From Ornithomonoglobus_A sp034090805 (lineage in GTDB: Bacteria; Bacillota; Clostridia; UBA1381), in the NCBI GenBank assembly GCA_034090805.1, contig JAXDRV010000075.1:1-45711 (forward strand): DNA of 45,711 nucleotides, written 5' to 3'. The position numbers were made by a program, and so were the translations under genes. This document shows, one piece after another, positions 16,903 through 25,064 of this stretch (its first letter is position 1; every line of letters starts with the position of its first letter). The notes under the pieces are model-generated. The model saw nothing but the letters and a program-made list of their open reading frames with translations. It was not told where the DNA came from and did not search any database.

Positions 16903-17733
16903 ATGAAACACTTTATACTATTGTCGATTTTTGCGGCTTTGCTTTGTTCGTGTGCGCCGACAACACCCCCGACAGAGCTCCCGACCGATGCACCTGCCGA
17001 AACTGTCGCAGTCTCCCCTACTCCGACTGCCGCGGATTTTTCACAGCTTTCCGCAAAAACCGTCGGCTGGGGATTTGTTCGCAAAAAAGGCTCCGCTCCG
17101 GAGGTGCCTGCCGCTCAGCAGCAAGAGCTTGCAAAATACGGCGGCTGCTATCTCGGCGATACGTCAAAAAAGGAAATTTATCTGACTTTTGACGAGGGAT
17201 ACGAAAACGGATATACCGCATCAATACTTGATGTACTCAAAGAAAAGCAAGTACCGGCGGCATTTTTTGTAACAGGACCGTATCTGGAGGGGCAGCAGGA
17301 GCTTGTTCGACGTATGGCGGACGAAGGTCATGTGATCGGTAATCACACTATACACCACCCAAACCTCGGAGAATGCAGCGATGATGAAATCAAAGACGAG
17401 CTTGACGGTCTTACGGAAAAATGCGAAAGTCTTTACGGAGTAAAAATGGAGTTTGTGCGTCCTCCTGAGGGTGCCTACAGCGAGCGTTCTCTTGCCGTAA
17501 CACAAAGTCTTGGCTACAAGACGGTGCTATGGAGCCACGCATACAAGGATTGGGACGTGAATTATCAGCCCGGTGCGGACAATGCCTTTAAACAGGTCGA
17601 GCCTTATTTCCATAACGGCGAAATACTGCTCCTGCACGCAGTATCAAAGGACAACGCAGAGGCTTTGGGCAGAATAATCGATGCAGCACGCGAACAGGGC
17701 TTTGAGTTTAAAGCTCTTACGGAACTGCCATGA
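16903..17733 (+). CDS. pdaA: Muramic-delta-lactam-forming deacetylase PdaA
   Basis: A 276-residue predicted lipoprotein (lipid Cys17 in LLCSC), with a Pro/Thr-rich linker to about residue 45 and a NodB domain. The variant catalytic motif LTFDEGYENG, instead of TFDDGP, is characteristic of PdaA (TIGR02884), as are GNHTIHHPN, RPPEGAYS and LLLHAVS. PdaA deacetylates muramic acid already stripped by CwlD and closes the delta-lactam ring in cortex. Bacillus PdaA has a plain signal peptide; the lipobox here would anchor it to the outer forespore membrane. AGAGG precedes the ATG. It has its own divergent spacer and terminator. Confidence 0.9.
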   Translation: MKHFILLSIFAALLCSCAPTTPPTELPTDAPAETVAVSPTPTAADFSQLSAKTVGWGFVRKKGSAPEVPAAQQQELAKYGGCYLGDTSKKEIYLTFDEGYENGYTASILDVLKEKQVPAAFFVTGPYLEGQQELVRRMADEGHVIGNHTIHHPNLGECSDDEIKDELDGLTEKCESLYGVKMEFVRPPEGAYSERSLAVTQSLGYKTVLWSHAYKDWDVNYQPGADNAFKQVEPYFHNGEILLLHAVSKDNAEALGRIIDAAREQGFEFKALTELP

Positions 17734-17785
17734 ATTATCCTATAAAATTAAAGAATATGTGACAAAACGTTTCCTCGAAAACACA

Positions 17786-17832
17786 AAAAACTCTTGAATA
17801 AAGCCTGTAACAGCTTCGATTCAAGAGTTTTT
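17786..17832. terminator. Bidirectional terminator between pdaA and guaB
   Basis: A perfect 14-bp stem AAAAACTCTTGAAT/ATTCAAGAGTTTTT (17786-17799 with 17819-17832) between convergent genes. Confidence 0.88.
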
Positions 17833-17847
17833 GATTTATTTATTTTA

Positions 17848-19314
17848 TCAGCCCTGATTGTTATAGCTGTAATTCGGAGCTTCCTTTGTGATGTAAATAT
17901 CATGCGGGTGGCTTTCCTTTAAGCCGGCTCCCGTAATTCTTACAAATTTTCCGTTTTCCTTAAGCTCTGCGATTGTTCTTGTTCCGCAGTAACCCATACC
18001 GCTTCTCAAGCCGCCGAGCATCTGGAATACTGTATCTGACAGAGGGCCCTTATAGGGAACTCTTCCCTCAACGCCCTCCGGAACAAGCTTCTTTGAACCT
18101 GTCTGGAAGTATCTGTCCTTTGAACCCTTTTCCATTGCCGCAAGAGAACCCATACCTCTGTACACCTTGAAGCGTCTGCCCTGGTAAATTTCAAATTCTC
18201 CGGGGCTTTCGTCACAGCCGGCGAACAGACTGCCCATCATGCACACATCAGCTCCTGCTGCTATTGCCTTTGTTATATCACCGGAATATTTAATTCCGCC
18301 GTCTGCGATAACGGGAATGCCGTATTTCTTCGCAACCTGAGAAACATCGTATACCGCCGTAATCTGAGGTGCGCCGATACCGGCAACAACACGTGTGGTA
18401 CAAATAGAACCCGGACCTATACCGACCTTAAGACAGTCGGCACCTGCCTCGATCAGAGCCTCGGCAGCCTCGCTCGTTGCAATATTTCCTGCAATAACAG
18501 GAACATCGGGGAACGCTGCCTTTATCTCTCTTACCTTATTAAGTATATTCGTTGAATGACCGTGAGCACTGTCAAGAGCAAGAACGTCTGCGCCCGCTTC
18601 AACAACAGCCTTTACACGTACAAGAGCGTCATCTGTCACGCCTATTGCAGCTCCGACAAGGAGTCTGCCGTCTTTATCTCTTGCCGAGTTCGGGTAACGG
18701 ATGGCTTTTTCTATATCCTTAATTGTGATAAGACCCTTAAGGTGCATTTCATCGTCTACAATGGGAAGCTTTTCTATTTTATGCTTTGACAATATTCTCT
18801 GAGCTTCCTTAAGAGTTGTTCCCTGAGGTGCGGTAACAAGATTTTCCGAAGTCATTGCCTCTTTTATTTTTCTTGTAAAATCGGTTTCAAATCTTAAATC
18901 TCTGTTTGTGATAATACCGATAAGCTTGTTATCTTCATCGCAGATAGGCACACCGCTTATACGGTAGCGTCCCATTAAGTCATCGGCGTCCTTAAGAGTA
19001 TGCTCTTGTGTAAGTGAAAACGGATTTGCGATAACTCCGTTTTCGCTTCGCTTGACCTTATCAACCTCAGCCGCCTGCTCCTCGATAGTCATATTCTTGT
19101 GGATAATTCCGATACCGCCTTCACGTGCAATGGCAATCGCCATTTCCGACTCCGTTACGGTATCCATCGCCGAGCTCATCAGCGGTATGTTAAGCTTTAT
19201 TGTTTTTGTAAGATGAGTTGTAAGATCAACCTCATTCGGTGTGAAATCCGATGCCTGGGGCAGCAAAAGCACATCGTCAAAAGTAAGACCTTCCTTTGCA
19301 AATTTATCTGTCAT
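17848..19314 (-). CDS. guaB: IMP dehydrogenase
   Basis: A 488-residue enzyme converting IMP to XMP with NAD, the first committed step to GMP. The TIM barrel is interrupted by a tandem CBS domain (about 95-205). The catalytic Cys loop GIGPGSICTTR and the flap region near RGMGSLAAM are present. The ATG at 19314 lies after AGGAGGAGC; an upstream in-frame ATG at 19335 precedes that site and is not the start. No guanine or purine riboswitch structure is visible in the short leader. guaA is not in the window. Confidence 0.97.
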   Translation of the reverse strand: MTDKFAKEGLTFDDVLLLPQASDFTPNEVDLTTHLTKTIKLNIPLMSSAMDTVTESEMAIAIAREGGIGIIHKNMTIEEQAAEVDKVKRSENGVIANPFSLTQEHTLKDADDLMGRYRISGVPICDEDNKLIGIITNRDLRFETDFTRKIKEAMTSENLVTAPQGTTLKEAQRILSKHKIEKLPIVDDEMHLKGLITIKDIEKAIRYPNSARDKDGRLLVGAAIGVTDDALVRVKAVVEAGADVLALDSAHGHSTNILNKVREIKAAFPDVPVIAGNIATSEAAEALIEAGADCLKVGIGPGSICTTRVVAGIGAPQITAVYDVSQVAKKYGIPVIADGGIKYSGDITKAIAAGADVCMMGSLFAGCDESPGEFEIYQGRRFKVYRGMGSLAAMEKGSKDRYFQTGSKKLVPEGVEGRVPYKGPLSDTVFQMLGGLRSGMGYCGTRTIAELKENGKFVRITGAGLKESHPHDIYITKEAPNYSYNNQG

Positions 19315-19361
19315 GGTTGCTCCTCCTATCTGCAAGTAAATTATCTTTAATATTAAAGTAT

Positions 19362-19390
19362 ATTATAACAAAATACAAGACTTTTTTCAA
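19362..19390 (-). promoter_or_regulatory. Promoter for guaB
   Basis: On the minus strand TTGAAA (19390-19385), a 17-bp spacer and TATAAT (19367-19362). Confidence 0.75.
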
Positions 19391-19415
19391 TATCTTTTTT
19401 TCGGATTTTATCTTT

Positions 19416-20384
19416 TTATAATACTTGATTAATATATTCCTTCAAAATATTCTTCATTTTGTCAAAATCACTAATTTTAAATACTTCTCCTTTCAAGACC
19501 GATGCGTTTGGGAGTCCTTTTATATACCAGGCAATGTGCTTTCTTGCCTCTTTCACTCCTCTTACCTCACCCTTTTCGTCAACAAGCATTTTTATATGCT
19601 CAATGCACTGCTCAAGCCTGTCCGTCGGTGTCGGATAAAAAGAGATTTTACCATCTTCCAAAAGCTCCCGTGTCTGCCGGAATATAAACGGGTTCCCCTG
19701 CGTTCCTCTCGCTATCATCACCGCATCACAGCCTGTTTCCTCAATCATTCTTTTTGCATCCTCCGCACACCATATATCGCCGTTGCCTATTACCGGTACG
19801 GATACACTTTGCTTTATTTTGCGAATTATCTCCCAATCGGCTTTTCCGCTGTAAAATTCCTCTCTTGTCCGTCCGTGCACGGCTATTGCCGCCGCCCCGT
19901 TCTGCTCAAGGATCTCCGCACATTCAACCGCATTTACGCTTGAGCTGTCCCAGCCTTTGCGTATTTTTGCCGTAACCGGCACGGGCGATGCATCGGATAC
20001 GGCCCGCATGATTTGCCCCATAAGCTGCGGGTTTTTCATAAGCGCACTGCCGTCGCCGTTTCCGGCTATTTTCGGTGCGGGACAGCCCATATTAATATCG
20101 ATAATATCACACCCGCTCTCAAGAGCCTTAGGCACGATTTCCGCCATTATTTCCGGCTCTCTTCCGAAAATCTGAACGGCACACGGAAATGCGTCCGCCG
20201 AAATCAACCCCTGTGTTTTTTTGTCATTATAATGCAGTCCCTTGGCGCTTATCATTTCAGTTACTGTCAAATCAGCGCCCCATTTGCGGCAAATTTTGCG
20301 AAACGTCAAATCGGTCACGCCCGCCATAGGCGCAAGAAAAATTCTTCCCCCGATACTCACGTTTCCTATTTTCAGTCCTCTCAT
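19416..20384 (-). CDS. dusB: tRNA-dihydrouridine synthase, DusB type
   Basis: A 323-residue FMN enzyme that reduces uridines in the tRNA D-loop. It opens with the family sequence LAPMAGVTDLTFR, has the catalytic Cys in DINMGCPAPKI, the phosphate-binding GNGDIW and the IARGTQGNPF segment. The ATG at 20384 follows GGAGGATTAGC; the longer in-frame start at 20441 would add residues unlike the family. It lies downstream of coaBC and the small membrane protein on the same strand, with an interrupted palindrome in the gap before it. Confidence 0.93.
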   Translation of the reverse strand: MRGLKIGNVSIGGRIFLAPMAGVTDLTFRKICRKWGADLTVTEMISAKGLHYNDKKTQGLISADAFPCAVQIFGREPEIMAEIVPKALESGCDIIDINMGCPAPKIAGNGDGSALMKNPQLMGQIMRAVSDASPVPVTAKIRKGWDSSSVNAVECAEILEQNGAAAIAVHGRTREEFYSGKADWEIIRKIKQSVSVPVIGNGDIWCAEDAKRMIEETGCDAVMIARGTQGNPFIFRQTRELLEDGKISFYPTPTDRLEQCIEHIKMLVDEKGEVRGVKEARKHIAWYIKGLPNASVLKGEVFKISDFDKMKNILKEYINQVL

Positions 20385-20435
20385 GCTAATCCTCCATTCC
20401 ACCGCTGTGCGGCGGCACAAATCATAATGCGGAAA

Positions 20436-20484
20436 AGACACTTGTCATCACTTTTGCTCCGCAAAAGCCTCACTCCGTGTGTCT
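20436..20484. other. Interrupted palindrome upstream of dusB
   Basis: The inner stem CTTTTGC/GCAAAAG (20451-20457 with 20461-20467) and outer arms AGACAC/GTGTCT (20436-20441 with 20479-20484) lie in the gap between the small membrane protein gene and dusB. It could end transcription of the first gene or shape the dusB leader. Confidence 0.5.
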
Positions 20485-20527
20485 GCCCTTCTTTGTGGTG
20501 AGCGCAGCAAGATGCGCAGCTTATTTT

Positions 20528-20857
20528 TTACATTATCTTCAATCCCATAAGCATGGCTGCCGTAAATACAGCGGCTATGACAATCACCCACACGTTTATA
20601 TAAAACAGCATAAGAGCAGCCGAGGTGTTTTCCTCTTCACCCTCAAGTGAGCTGCGCAGAAGCCTGATGATAATATACGCCCCTCCGCATATAACAGCCG
20701 GCGCAATCAAAAGTGCCATAAGTGCCGCGTGTGCTGTGTGCGCCGCAACAAAATTCATGATAATCGCAAAATATGCCGCTCCGCATATAAGCGCATATAT
20801 AAGCCTCGGAGCTGTGCTTTTAAGCATTTTTATAATTGTATTGTTAATTTTTTTCAT
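20528..20857 (-). CDS. Small membrane protein of unknown function
   Basis: A 109-residue protein with three predicted membrane segments (about 17-36, 42-63 and 83-107) and an acidic loop (LEGEEENTS) between the second and third. I do not recognise a family. AAAGGAG lies upstream of the ATG in the expected place and coaBC ends 35 bp upstream on the same strand, which supports a real co-transcribed gene. Base composition is like its neighbours. Confidence 0.7.
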   Translation of the reverse strand: MKKINNTIIKMLKSTAPRLIYALICGAAYFAIIMNFVAAHTAHAALMALLIAPAVICGGAYIIIRLLRSSLEGEEENTSAALMLFYINVWVIVIAAVFTAAMLMGLKIM

Positions 20858-20892
20858 CGTTATAACCGTTAACTCCTTTCAAAAATCAAGCT

Positions 20893-22083
20893 TTATCTCA
20901 TATTCATTATAAAATCCAGTATCTTTTTTGCTGTTTCATCCTTTGAAAGCTTCGGCAGCTCAAGCTCACAGTCCCTTGTGATGAGCGTTACTATATTCGT
21001 ATCCGTCCCAAAGCCCGCGCCCTCGGTTCTTAGGCTGTTTGCCACAATAATATCTGCGTTTTTTGCTTCAAGCTTTTTTCGTGAATTTTCTATAAGATTT
21101 TCCGTTTCCATTGAAAATCCGCACAAAATCTGACCGTCATGTTTGCAGCATCCCAACTCCTTTAAAATATCGGTTGTACGCTCAAGCTCAATCGAGGACT
21201 CACCGCCCTGTTTTTTTATCTTTTCTTCGCTTACATATTTGGGACGATAATCCGCAACTGCCGCCGCTTTTATGATAATATCCTGATTTTTCGCTCGTTC
21301 AAAAACAGCCTCCGCCATTTCCGCCGCACTTTCAACTCTTACAAGCTCCGACACAAAAGGCAGCTCAATTTCTACAGCTCCCGCAACAAGCGTTACCCTC
21401 GCTCCTCGCATGACTGCGTTTCTTGCCAAAGCCGCACCCATTTTTCCGCTTGAATGATTCGTAATAAACCTCACCGGATCAATTTTTTCACGTGTTGCTC
21501 CCGCTGTCACGAGTACGTTAATACCCGCCATATCCTTTTCAAAAGCTATTTCATTAAGAATATATTGCAGCAGCTCCTCCTCCGGCGGCATACGTCCGTC
21601 ACCGCTGTCACCGTTTGCAAGCCTGCCGTATTCCGGAGATACTATCGTATATCCGTACGACATAAGCTTTTTGATATTGTCACGTACTATTGGATTATGA
21701 AACATATTATGGTTCATTGCCGGAGAAATTATTTTCGTACACGGACACGCCATGACGGTTGTTGTCAGCATATCGTCGGCAATACCGCCGGCTATCTTGC
21801 CTATTACGTTTGCACTTGCGGGTGCAATAAGAACAACATCCGCCGCTTTTGCAAGAGCAACGTGCTCGACGCTGTATTCAAAGTTCCTGTCAAAGGTATC
21901 TATAAGGCATTTATGCTGCGTAAGAGTTTCAAAGGTTATGGGATTTATAAAATTTTTGGCATTTTCGGTCATTAATACATGAACGTCTGCATTCAGCTTT
22001 GTAAGCATACGCACAAGATTGGGTATTTTATATGCGGCAACAGAGCCTGTAACTCCTATTACCACGGTCTTTCCCTTAAGCAT
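20893..22083 (-). CDS. coaBC: Bifunctional CoaBC (phosphopantothenoylcysteine synthetase/decarboxylase)
   Basis: A 396-residue fusion for two steps of coenzyme A synthesis. The N-terminal FMN-dependent CoaC half (about 1-175) shows TGSVAAYK, the PAMNHNM motif and the substrate clamp GDGRMPPEEE. The C-terminal CoaB half (about 185-396) shows VTAGATREKIDPVRFITN and the later AKNADIIVANS. ATG 22083 is 9 bp after GGGAGGA; a TTG at 22089 is too close to it. coaE, the last CoA step, is on the other strand 1.1 kb away. The region just upstream is mobile element copy B. Confidence 0.96.
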   Translation of the reverse strand: MLKGKTVVIGVTGSVAAYKIPNLVRMLTKLNADVHVLMTENAKNFINPITFETLTQHKCLIDTFDRNFEYSVEHVALAKAADVVLIAPASANVIGKIAGGIADDMLTTTVMACPCTKIISPAMNHNMFHNPIVRDNIKKLMSYGYTIVSPEYGRLANGDSGDGRMPPEEELLQYILNEIAFEKDMAGINVLVTAGATREKIDPVRFITNHSSGKMGAALARNAVMRGARVTLVAGAVEIELPFVSELVRVESAAEMAEAVFERAKNQDIIIKAAAVADYRPKYVSEEKIKKQGGESSIELERTTDILKELGCCKHDGQILCGFSMETENLIENSRKKLEAKNADIIVANSLRTEGAGFGTDTNIVTLITRDCELELPKLSKDETAKKILDFIMNMR

Positions 22084-22117
22084 AATCAATTTCCTCCCAT
22101 CGTTTTTGTCTATTATA

Positions 22118-22372
22118 GGCGATTATTAAACTCAAGATTCCCTCGGAATTTGAGATGTTTCTACTTGAATTTCAGCTCAGACATCCCTCACTTCGTTCGG
22201 GAACTCGCCGAAACTCAATTATAAACATCACAAATTATTCCAAAAGTGTAATTTATTATAGGGTTTGAGAGTGTTTTTGAGTTTGTTCGGACGAGTTACC
22301 GCAAGGGATGTTTGAGTACGAATAAATTCAAAAACACTCTCAAATCCCGAACCGATATTTTACAATCACCTA
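22118..22372 (-). mobile_element. Structured dispersed element, copy B (full length)
   Basis: A 255-bp element in the 429-bp divergent spacer between coaBC and ung, in the opposite direction to copy A. The right end is TTTTACAATCACCTA and the left end the inverted GGCGATTATTAA. A perfect 15-bp direct repeat TTTTTGTCTATTATA flanks it (22103-22117 and 22373-22387), the clearest target-site duplication in the window. Hairpin 1 (22260-22347) has a stem of nearly 30 bp and a loop with a CC-GCAA-GG mini-stem. Hairpin 2 lies in the left half (about 22136-22232). No coding capacity. Confidence 0.85.
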
Positions 22373-22451
22373 TTTTTGTCTATTATACTATAATCTGAGG
22401 AAAATATCAATATTTTTGTCGTTAAAATACTTCACAAAAAAAATATAATGG

Positions 22452-22480
22452 TTGCTTTTTTTATGAAAATTTGTTATAAT
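22452..22480 (+). promoter_or_regulatory. Promoter for ung-coaE
   Basis: TTGCTT (22452-22457), a 17-bp spacer and TATAAT (22475-22480), 32 bp before the ung ATG and downstream of element copy B. Confidence 0.75.
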
Positions 22481-22512
22481 ATATTTAAATAACAGGCGGA
22501 AAGGATTTTTTT

Positions 22513-23187
22513 ATGGTAAACATAGGCAACGATTGGGATGAAATTCTTGACGGAGAATTTGAAAAGGAATACTATCTTAAGCTTCGTGCATTTTTGAAAT
22601 CGGAGTATTCCTCGCATAAAATACATCCCGATATGTATGATATTTTCAACGCTCTAAAATGGACCTCGTACAAGGATACCAAGGTAGTTATCCTCGGTCA
22701 GGATCCTTACCACGAGGAGGGACAGGCGCACGGGCTTGCTTTTTCCGTAAAACCCGACGTTAAAATCCCGCCCTCGCTCATTAATATATACAAGGAACTT
22801 CACAATGAGCTCGGCTGCTATATTCCCAACAACGGCTTCCTTGAAAAATGGGCACGCCAGGGAGTTATGCTTTTAAATTCCGCTCTTACCGTGCGTGACG
22901 GCATGGCAAATTCGCACAGGGGTAAGGGTTGGGAAATTTTCACCGAAAGGATTGTCGAATGTCTTAACGCACGTGAGGATCCTGTAATATTCATGCTTTG
23001 GGGTAATAATGCACGTGAAAAGATTAAGGTTATCACAAACCCTCAGCACCATATTCTCACCTCCGTTCACCCCAGTCCGCTTTCGGCAAGCAGAGGATTT
23101 TTCGGATGCGGGCATTTTAAAACAGCGAACAGACTGTTAAGACAAATGGGAAAGGAAGAAATCGACTGGCAGATTGAAAATGTGTAA
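22513..23187 (+). CDS. ung: Uracil-DNA glycosylase
   Basis: A 224-residue family 1 uracil-DNA glycosylase that removes uracil from DNA to start base excision repair. The catalytic GQDPYH motif (near residue 62, with the water-activating Asp) and the C-terminal HPSPLSA loop are both intact. GGCGGAAAGGA precedes the ATG. It overlaps coaE by 8 bp, so both are made from one transcript. Confidence 0.97.
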   Translation: MVNIGNDWDEILDGEFEKEYYLKLRAFLKSEYSSHKIHPDMYDIFNALKWTSYKDTKVVILGQDPYHEEGQAHGLAFSVKPDVKIPPSLINIYKELHNELGCYIPNNGFLEKWARQGVMLLNSALTVRDGMANSHRGKGWEIFTERIVECLNAREDPVIFMLWGNNAREKIKVITNPQHHILTSVHPSPLSASRGFFGCGHFKTANRLLRQMGKEEIDWQIENV

Positions 23188-23785
23188 AACAGTATTTGGA
23201 ATAACAGGTGCAACAGGCACCGGAAAGAGCACCGTATCTGAAATACTCAGAGAGTGCGGCGCAGATGTTATCGATGCTGATAGGGTATCGAGAGAGGTCG
23301 CTTGTCAGGGCAGCGAGTGTCTTTGTGAGTTGACGGAGCATTTCGGCAGAGAAATACTGCTCGAGGACGGCAGCCTTGACAGAAGAAAGCTCGGCGGAAT
23401 TGTGTTCGGCGATGAGAAAAAGCTGAGCGTACTTACGCAGATAACGCACAAATACATAAAACAGCGTATCATTGAGCTTATAACCCAGAGCAAAAGCCGC
23501 CTATGCGGTATAGACGGAGCTGTTCTGATAGGCAGCAGCATGGAGAGTTTGTGTGAATTTATGATTTCGGTCATTGCCGATACGCCGACAAGGCTGAAAC
23601 GCATCATGAACCGTGACGATATTTCGGAGGCTTACGCAAAAAAGCGGATACTTTCACAGCCTGATCCCGATTTTTATATAAGCCATTCCGATTACGTAAT
23701 CGAAAATAACGGCACATATGCTGATTTGGCAAAAAAAACAAAACTGCTTTATGACGATATACTGAAAAATCGTATTTCGTCTTAA
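23180..23785 (+). CDS. coaE: Dephospho-CoA kinase
   Basis: A 201-residue P-loop kinase for the last step of CoA synthesis. The Walker A is GATGTGKST (near residue 10), followed by the typical DADRVSREV segment. Later family regions are weaker: the usual VPLLFE stretch reads AVLIGSSM, so the middle is divergent. ATG 23180 overlaps the ung end by 8 bp; a TTG at 23174 is a less likely start. I see no strong ribosome binding site, consistent with coupling to ung. Confidence 0.83.
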   Translation: MCKTVFGITGATGTGKSTVSEILRECGADVIDADRVSREVACQGSECLCELTEHFGREILLEDGSLDRRKLGGIVFGDEKKLSVLTQITHKYIKQRIIELITQSKSRLCGIDGAVLIGSSMESLCEFMISVIADTPTRLKRIMNRDDISEAYAKKRILSQPDPDFYISHSDYVIENNGTYADLAKKTKLLYDDILKNRISS

Positions 23786-23854
23786 ATACCGCAGTCACGG
23801 TATACCTACATATTTAAAGCAAATTGCCGCAAAGCGGCTGAAGGGAGGATTAAA

Positions 23855-24394
23855 TTGCTGAGATTAAAAAGAGCCGTCCTGGCGGCGGCGGCAATACTTA
23901 TTGCGCTTATTGCTCTTATAACCGGATATAATACCGGTCAAAAGACAACATATCCTGTTGCCTACAGCGAATATATTTATAAATATGCAAACAAAAACGA
24001 CCTTGACCCGTATCTTGTCATGGCGGTTATAAAGGTGGAGAGCAATTTTGTTCCGGAGGCACATTCGGGCTATGCCGGCGGTCTTATGCAACTTACCGAA
24101 GAAACCGCACAATGGAACGCCGATGATATGGGTATTACATACTTTGATTACATGGATCCTGAAACAAATATCATGCTCGGCTGTCACTATCTTAAGCATC
24201 TTATAGATACATACGACAATATAGATACGGCGCTTGCGGCATATAACGGCGGAATGGGAAACGTTGCATCATGGCTTTCCGATTCGCGATACAGCAGCGA
24301 CGGCAAAACGCTTAATGATATACCGTTTCCGGAAACGAAAAACTACGTTGTCAAGGTAAATGACGCTTGGCTTCATTACAAGGAAAACTTTTAG
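23855..24394 (+). CDS. Lytic transglycosylase (SLT domain), exported
   Basis: A 179-residue protein with an N-terminal membrane or signal segment (about 6-24) and a Slt70-type domain (about 35-175). The catalytic Glu lies in KVESNFVPEA; GGLMQLTEETA, the LGCHYLKHL region and ALAAYNGG complete the family motifs. It cleaves peptidoglycan glycan strands outside the membrane. The start is TTG at 23855, 6 bp after GGGAGG, with no better ATG nearby. Many Firmicutes encode this protein next to coaE, as here. Confidence 0.92.
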   Translation: MLRLKRAVLAAAAILIALIALITGYNTGQKTTYPVAYSEYIYKYANKNDLDPYLVMAVIKVESNFVPEAHSGYAGGLMQLTEETAQWNADDMGITYFDYMDPETNIMLGCHYLKHLIDTYDNIDTALAAYNGGMGNVASWLSDSRYSSDGKTLNDIPFPETKNYVVKVNDAWLHYKENF

Positions 24395-24436
24395 TAATAA
24401 TATAAGTGCCGCAAGGTACGGAAAGGAATGATATAT

Positions 24437-25051
24437 ATGTCAAGAGTAATTACAATAGGCCGTCAGTTCGGCAGCGGAGGAAAGGATGTCGGAAAAAAGA
24501 TTTCAGACGCTTTGGGTATTCCTTTCTATAACAAAGAGCTTGTTGAACGCGCCGCAAAAAAGAGCAACATCAGTCAGGAAGCGGTAAAGGAAATAGATGA
24601 ACGGGCAACAAACAGCCTGCTTTATTCCATTGTAACCGGCAGCTTCGGAATGAAAGGACTTAATATGCCGCTGTTTTACGAAATGCCCGTAAACGATAAG
24701 TTCTTTATCGCACAATCGGAGGTTATAAAGGAAATCGCAAACGAGGGTGACTGCGTTATTGTCGGAAGATGCGCCGACTATGTCCTCTCAAACGAGGAAA
24801 ACGCTGATGTCCTCAGTGTATTTATTTACGCATCACTCGATTATAGAACACTGCGTGTCGCAAACGATCTTAATCTTACGCTTAACAAAGCAAAGGATCA
24901 TATACAAAAAATCGACAAACAGCGCCGTACATATTACGATTACTATACAAGCCGTGAATGGGGCAAGATGTCGAATTATGATTTGTGCATCAATACTGAA
25001 AAAATCGGCATTGACAGTGCTGCAAAAATGATTATTGACTATTTAAAATAA
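24437..25051 (+). CDS. Cytidylate kinase-like P-loop protein
   Basis: A 204-residue AAA_26/cytidylate-kinase-like protein. It opens with VITIGRQFGSGG, in which the Gly-rich loop replaces a standard Walker A, then GKKISDALGIPFYNKEL. The CVIVGRCADYVL strand and the Arg-rich lid KIDKQRRTYYDYYT follow. The family is common in Clostridia; substrate and role are unproven and true CMP kinase activity should not be assumed. ATG 24437 is 9 bp after AAAGGA; the ATG at 24428 touches that site. It lies 13 bp before uppP. Confidence 0.85.
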   Translation: MSRVITIGRQFGSGGKDVGKKISDALGIPFYNKELVERAAKKSNISQEAVKEIDERATNSLLYSIVTGSFGMKGLNMPLFYEMPVNDKFFIAQSEVIKEIANEGDCVIVGRCADYVLSNEENADVLSVFIYASLDYRTLRVANDLNLTLNKAKDHIQKIDKQRRTYYDYYTSREWGKMSNYDLCINTEKIGIDSAAKMIIDYLK

Positions 25052-25064
25052 GGAGTGTATCTGA

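Noticed and set aside
19315..19415. Purine riboswitch before guaB
   Set aside because: The leader from the likely promoter is too short (about 45 nt) and lacks the conserved three-way junction.
23174..23187. TTG start for coaE at 23174
   Set aside because: ATG 23180 lies two codons downstream and gives the usual N-terminus; neither has a better ribosome binding site.
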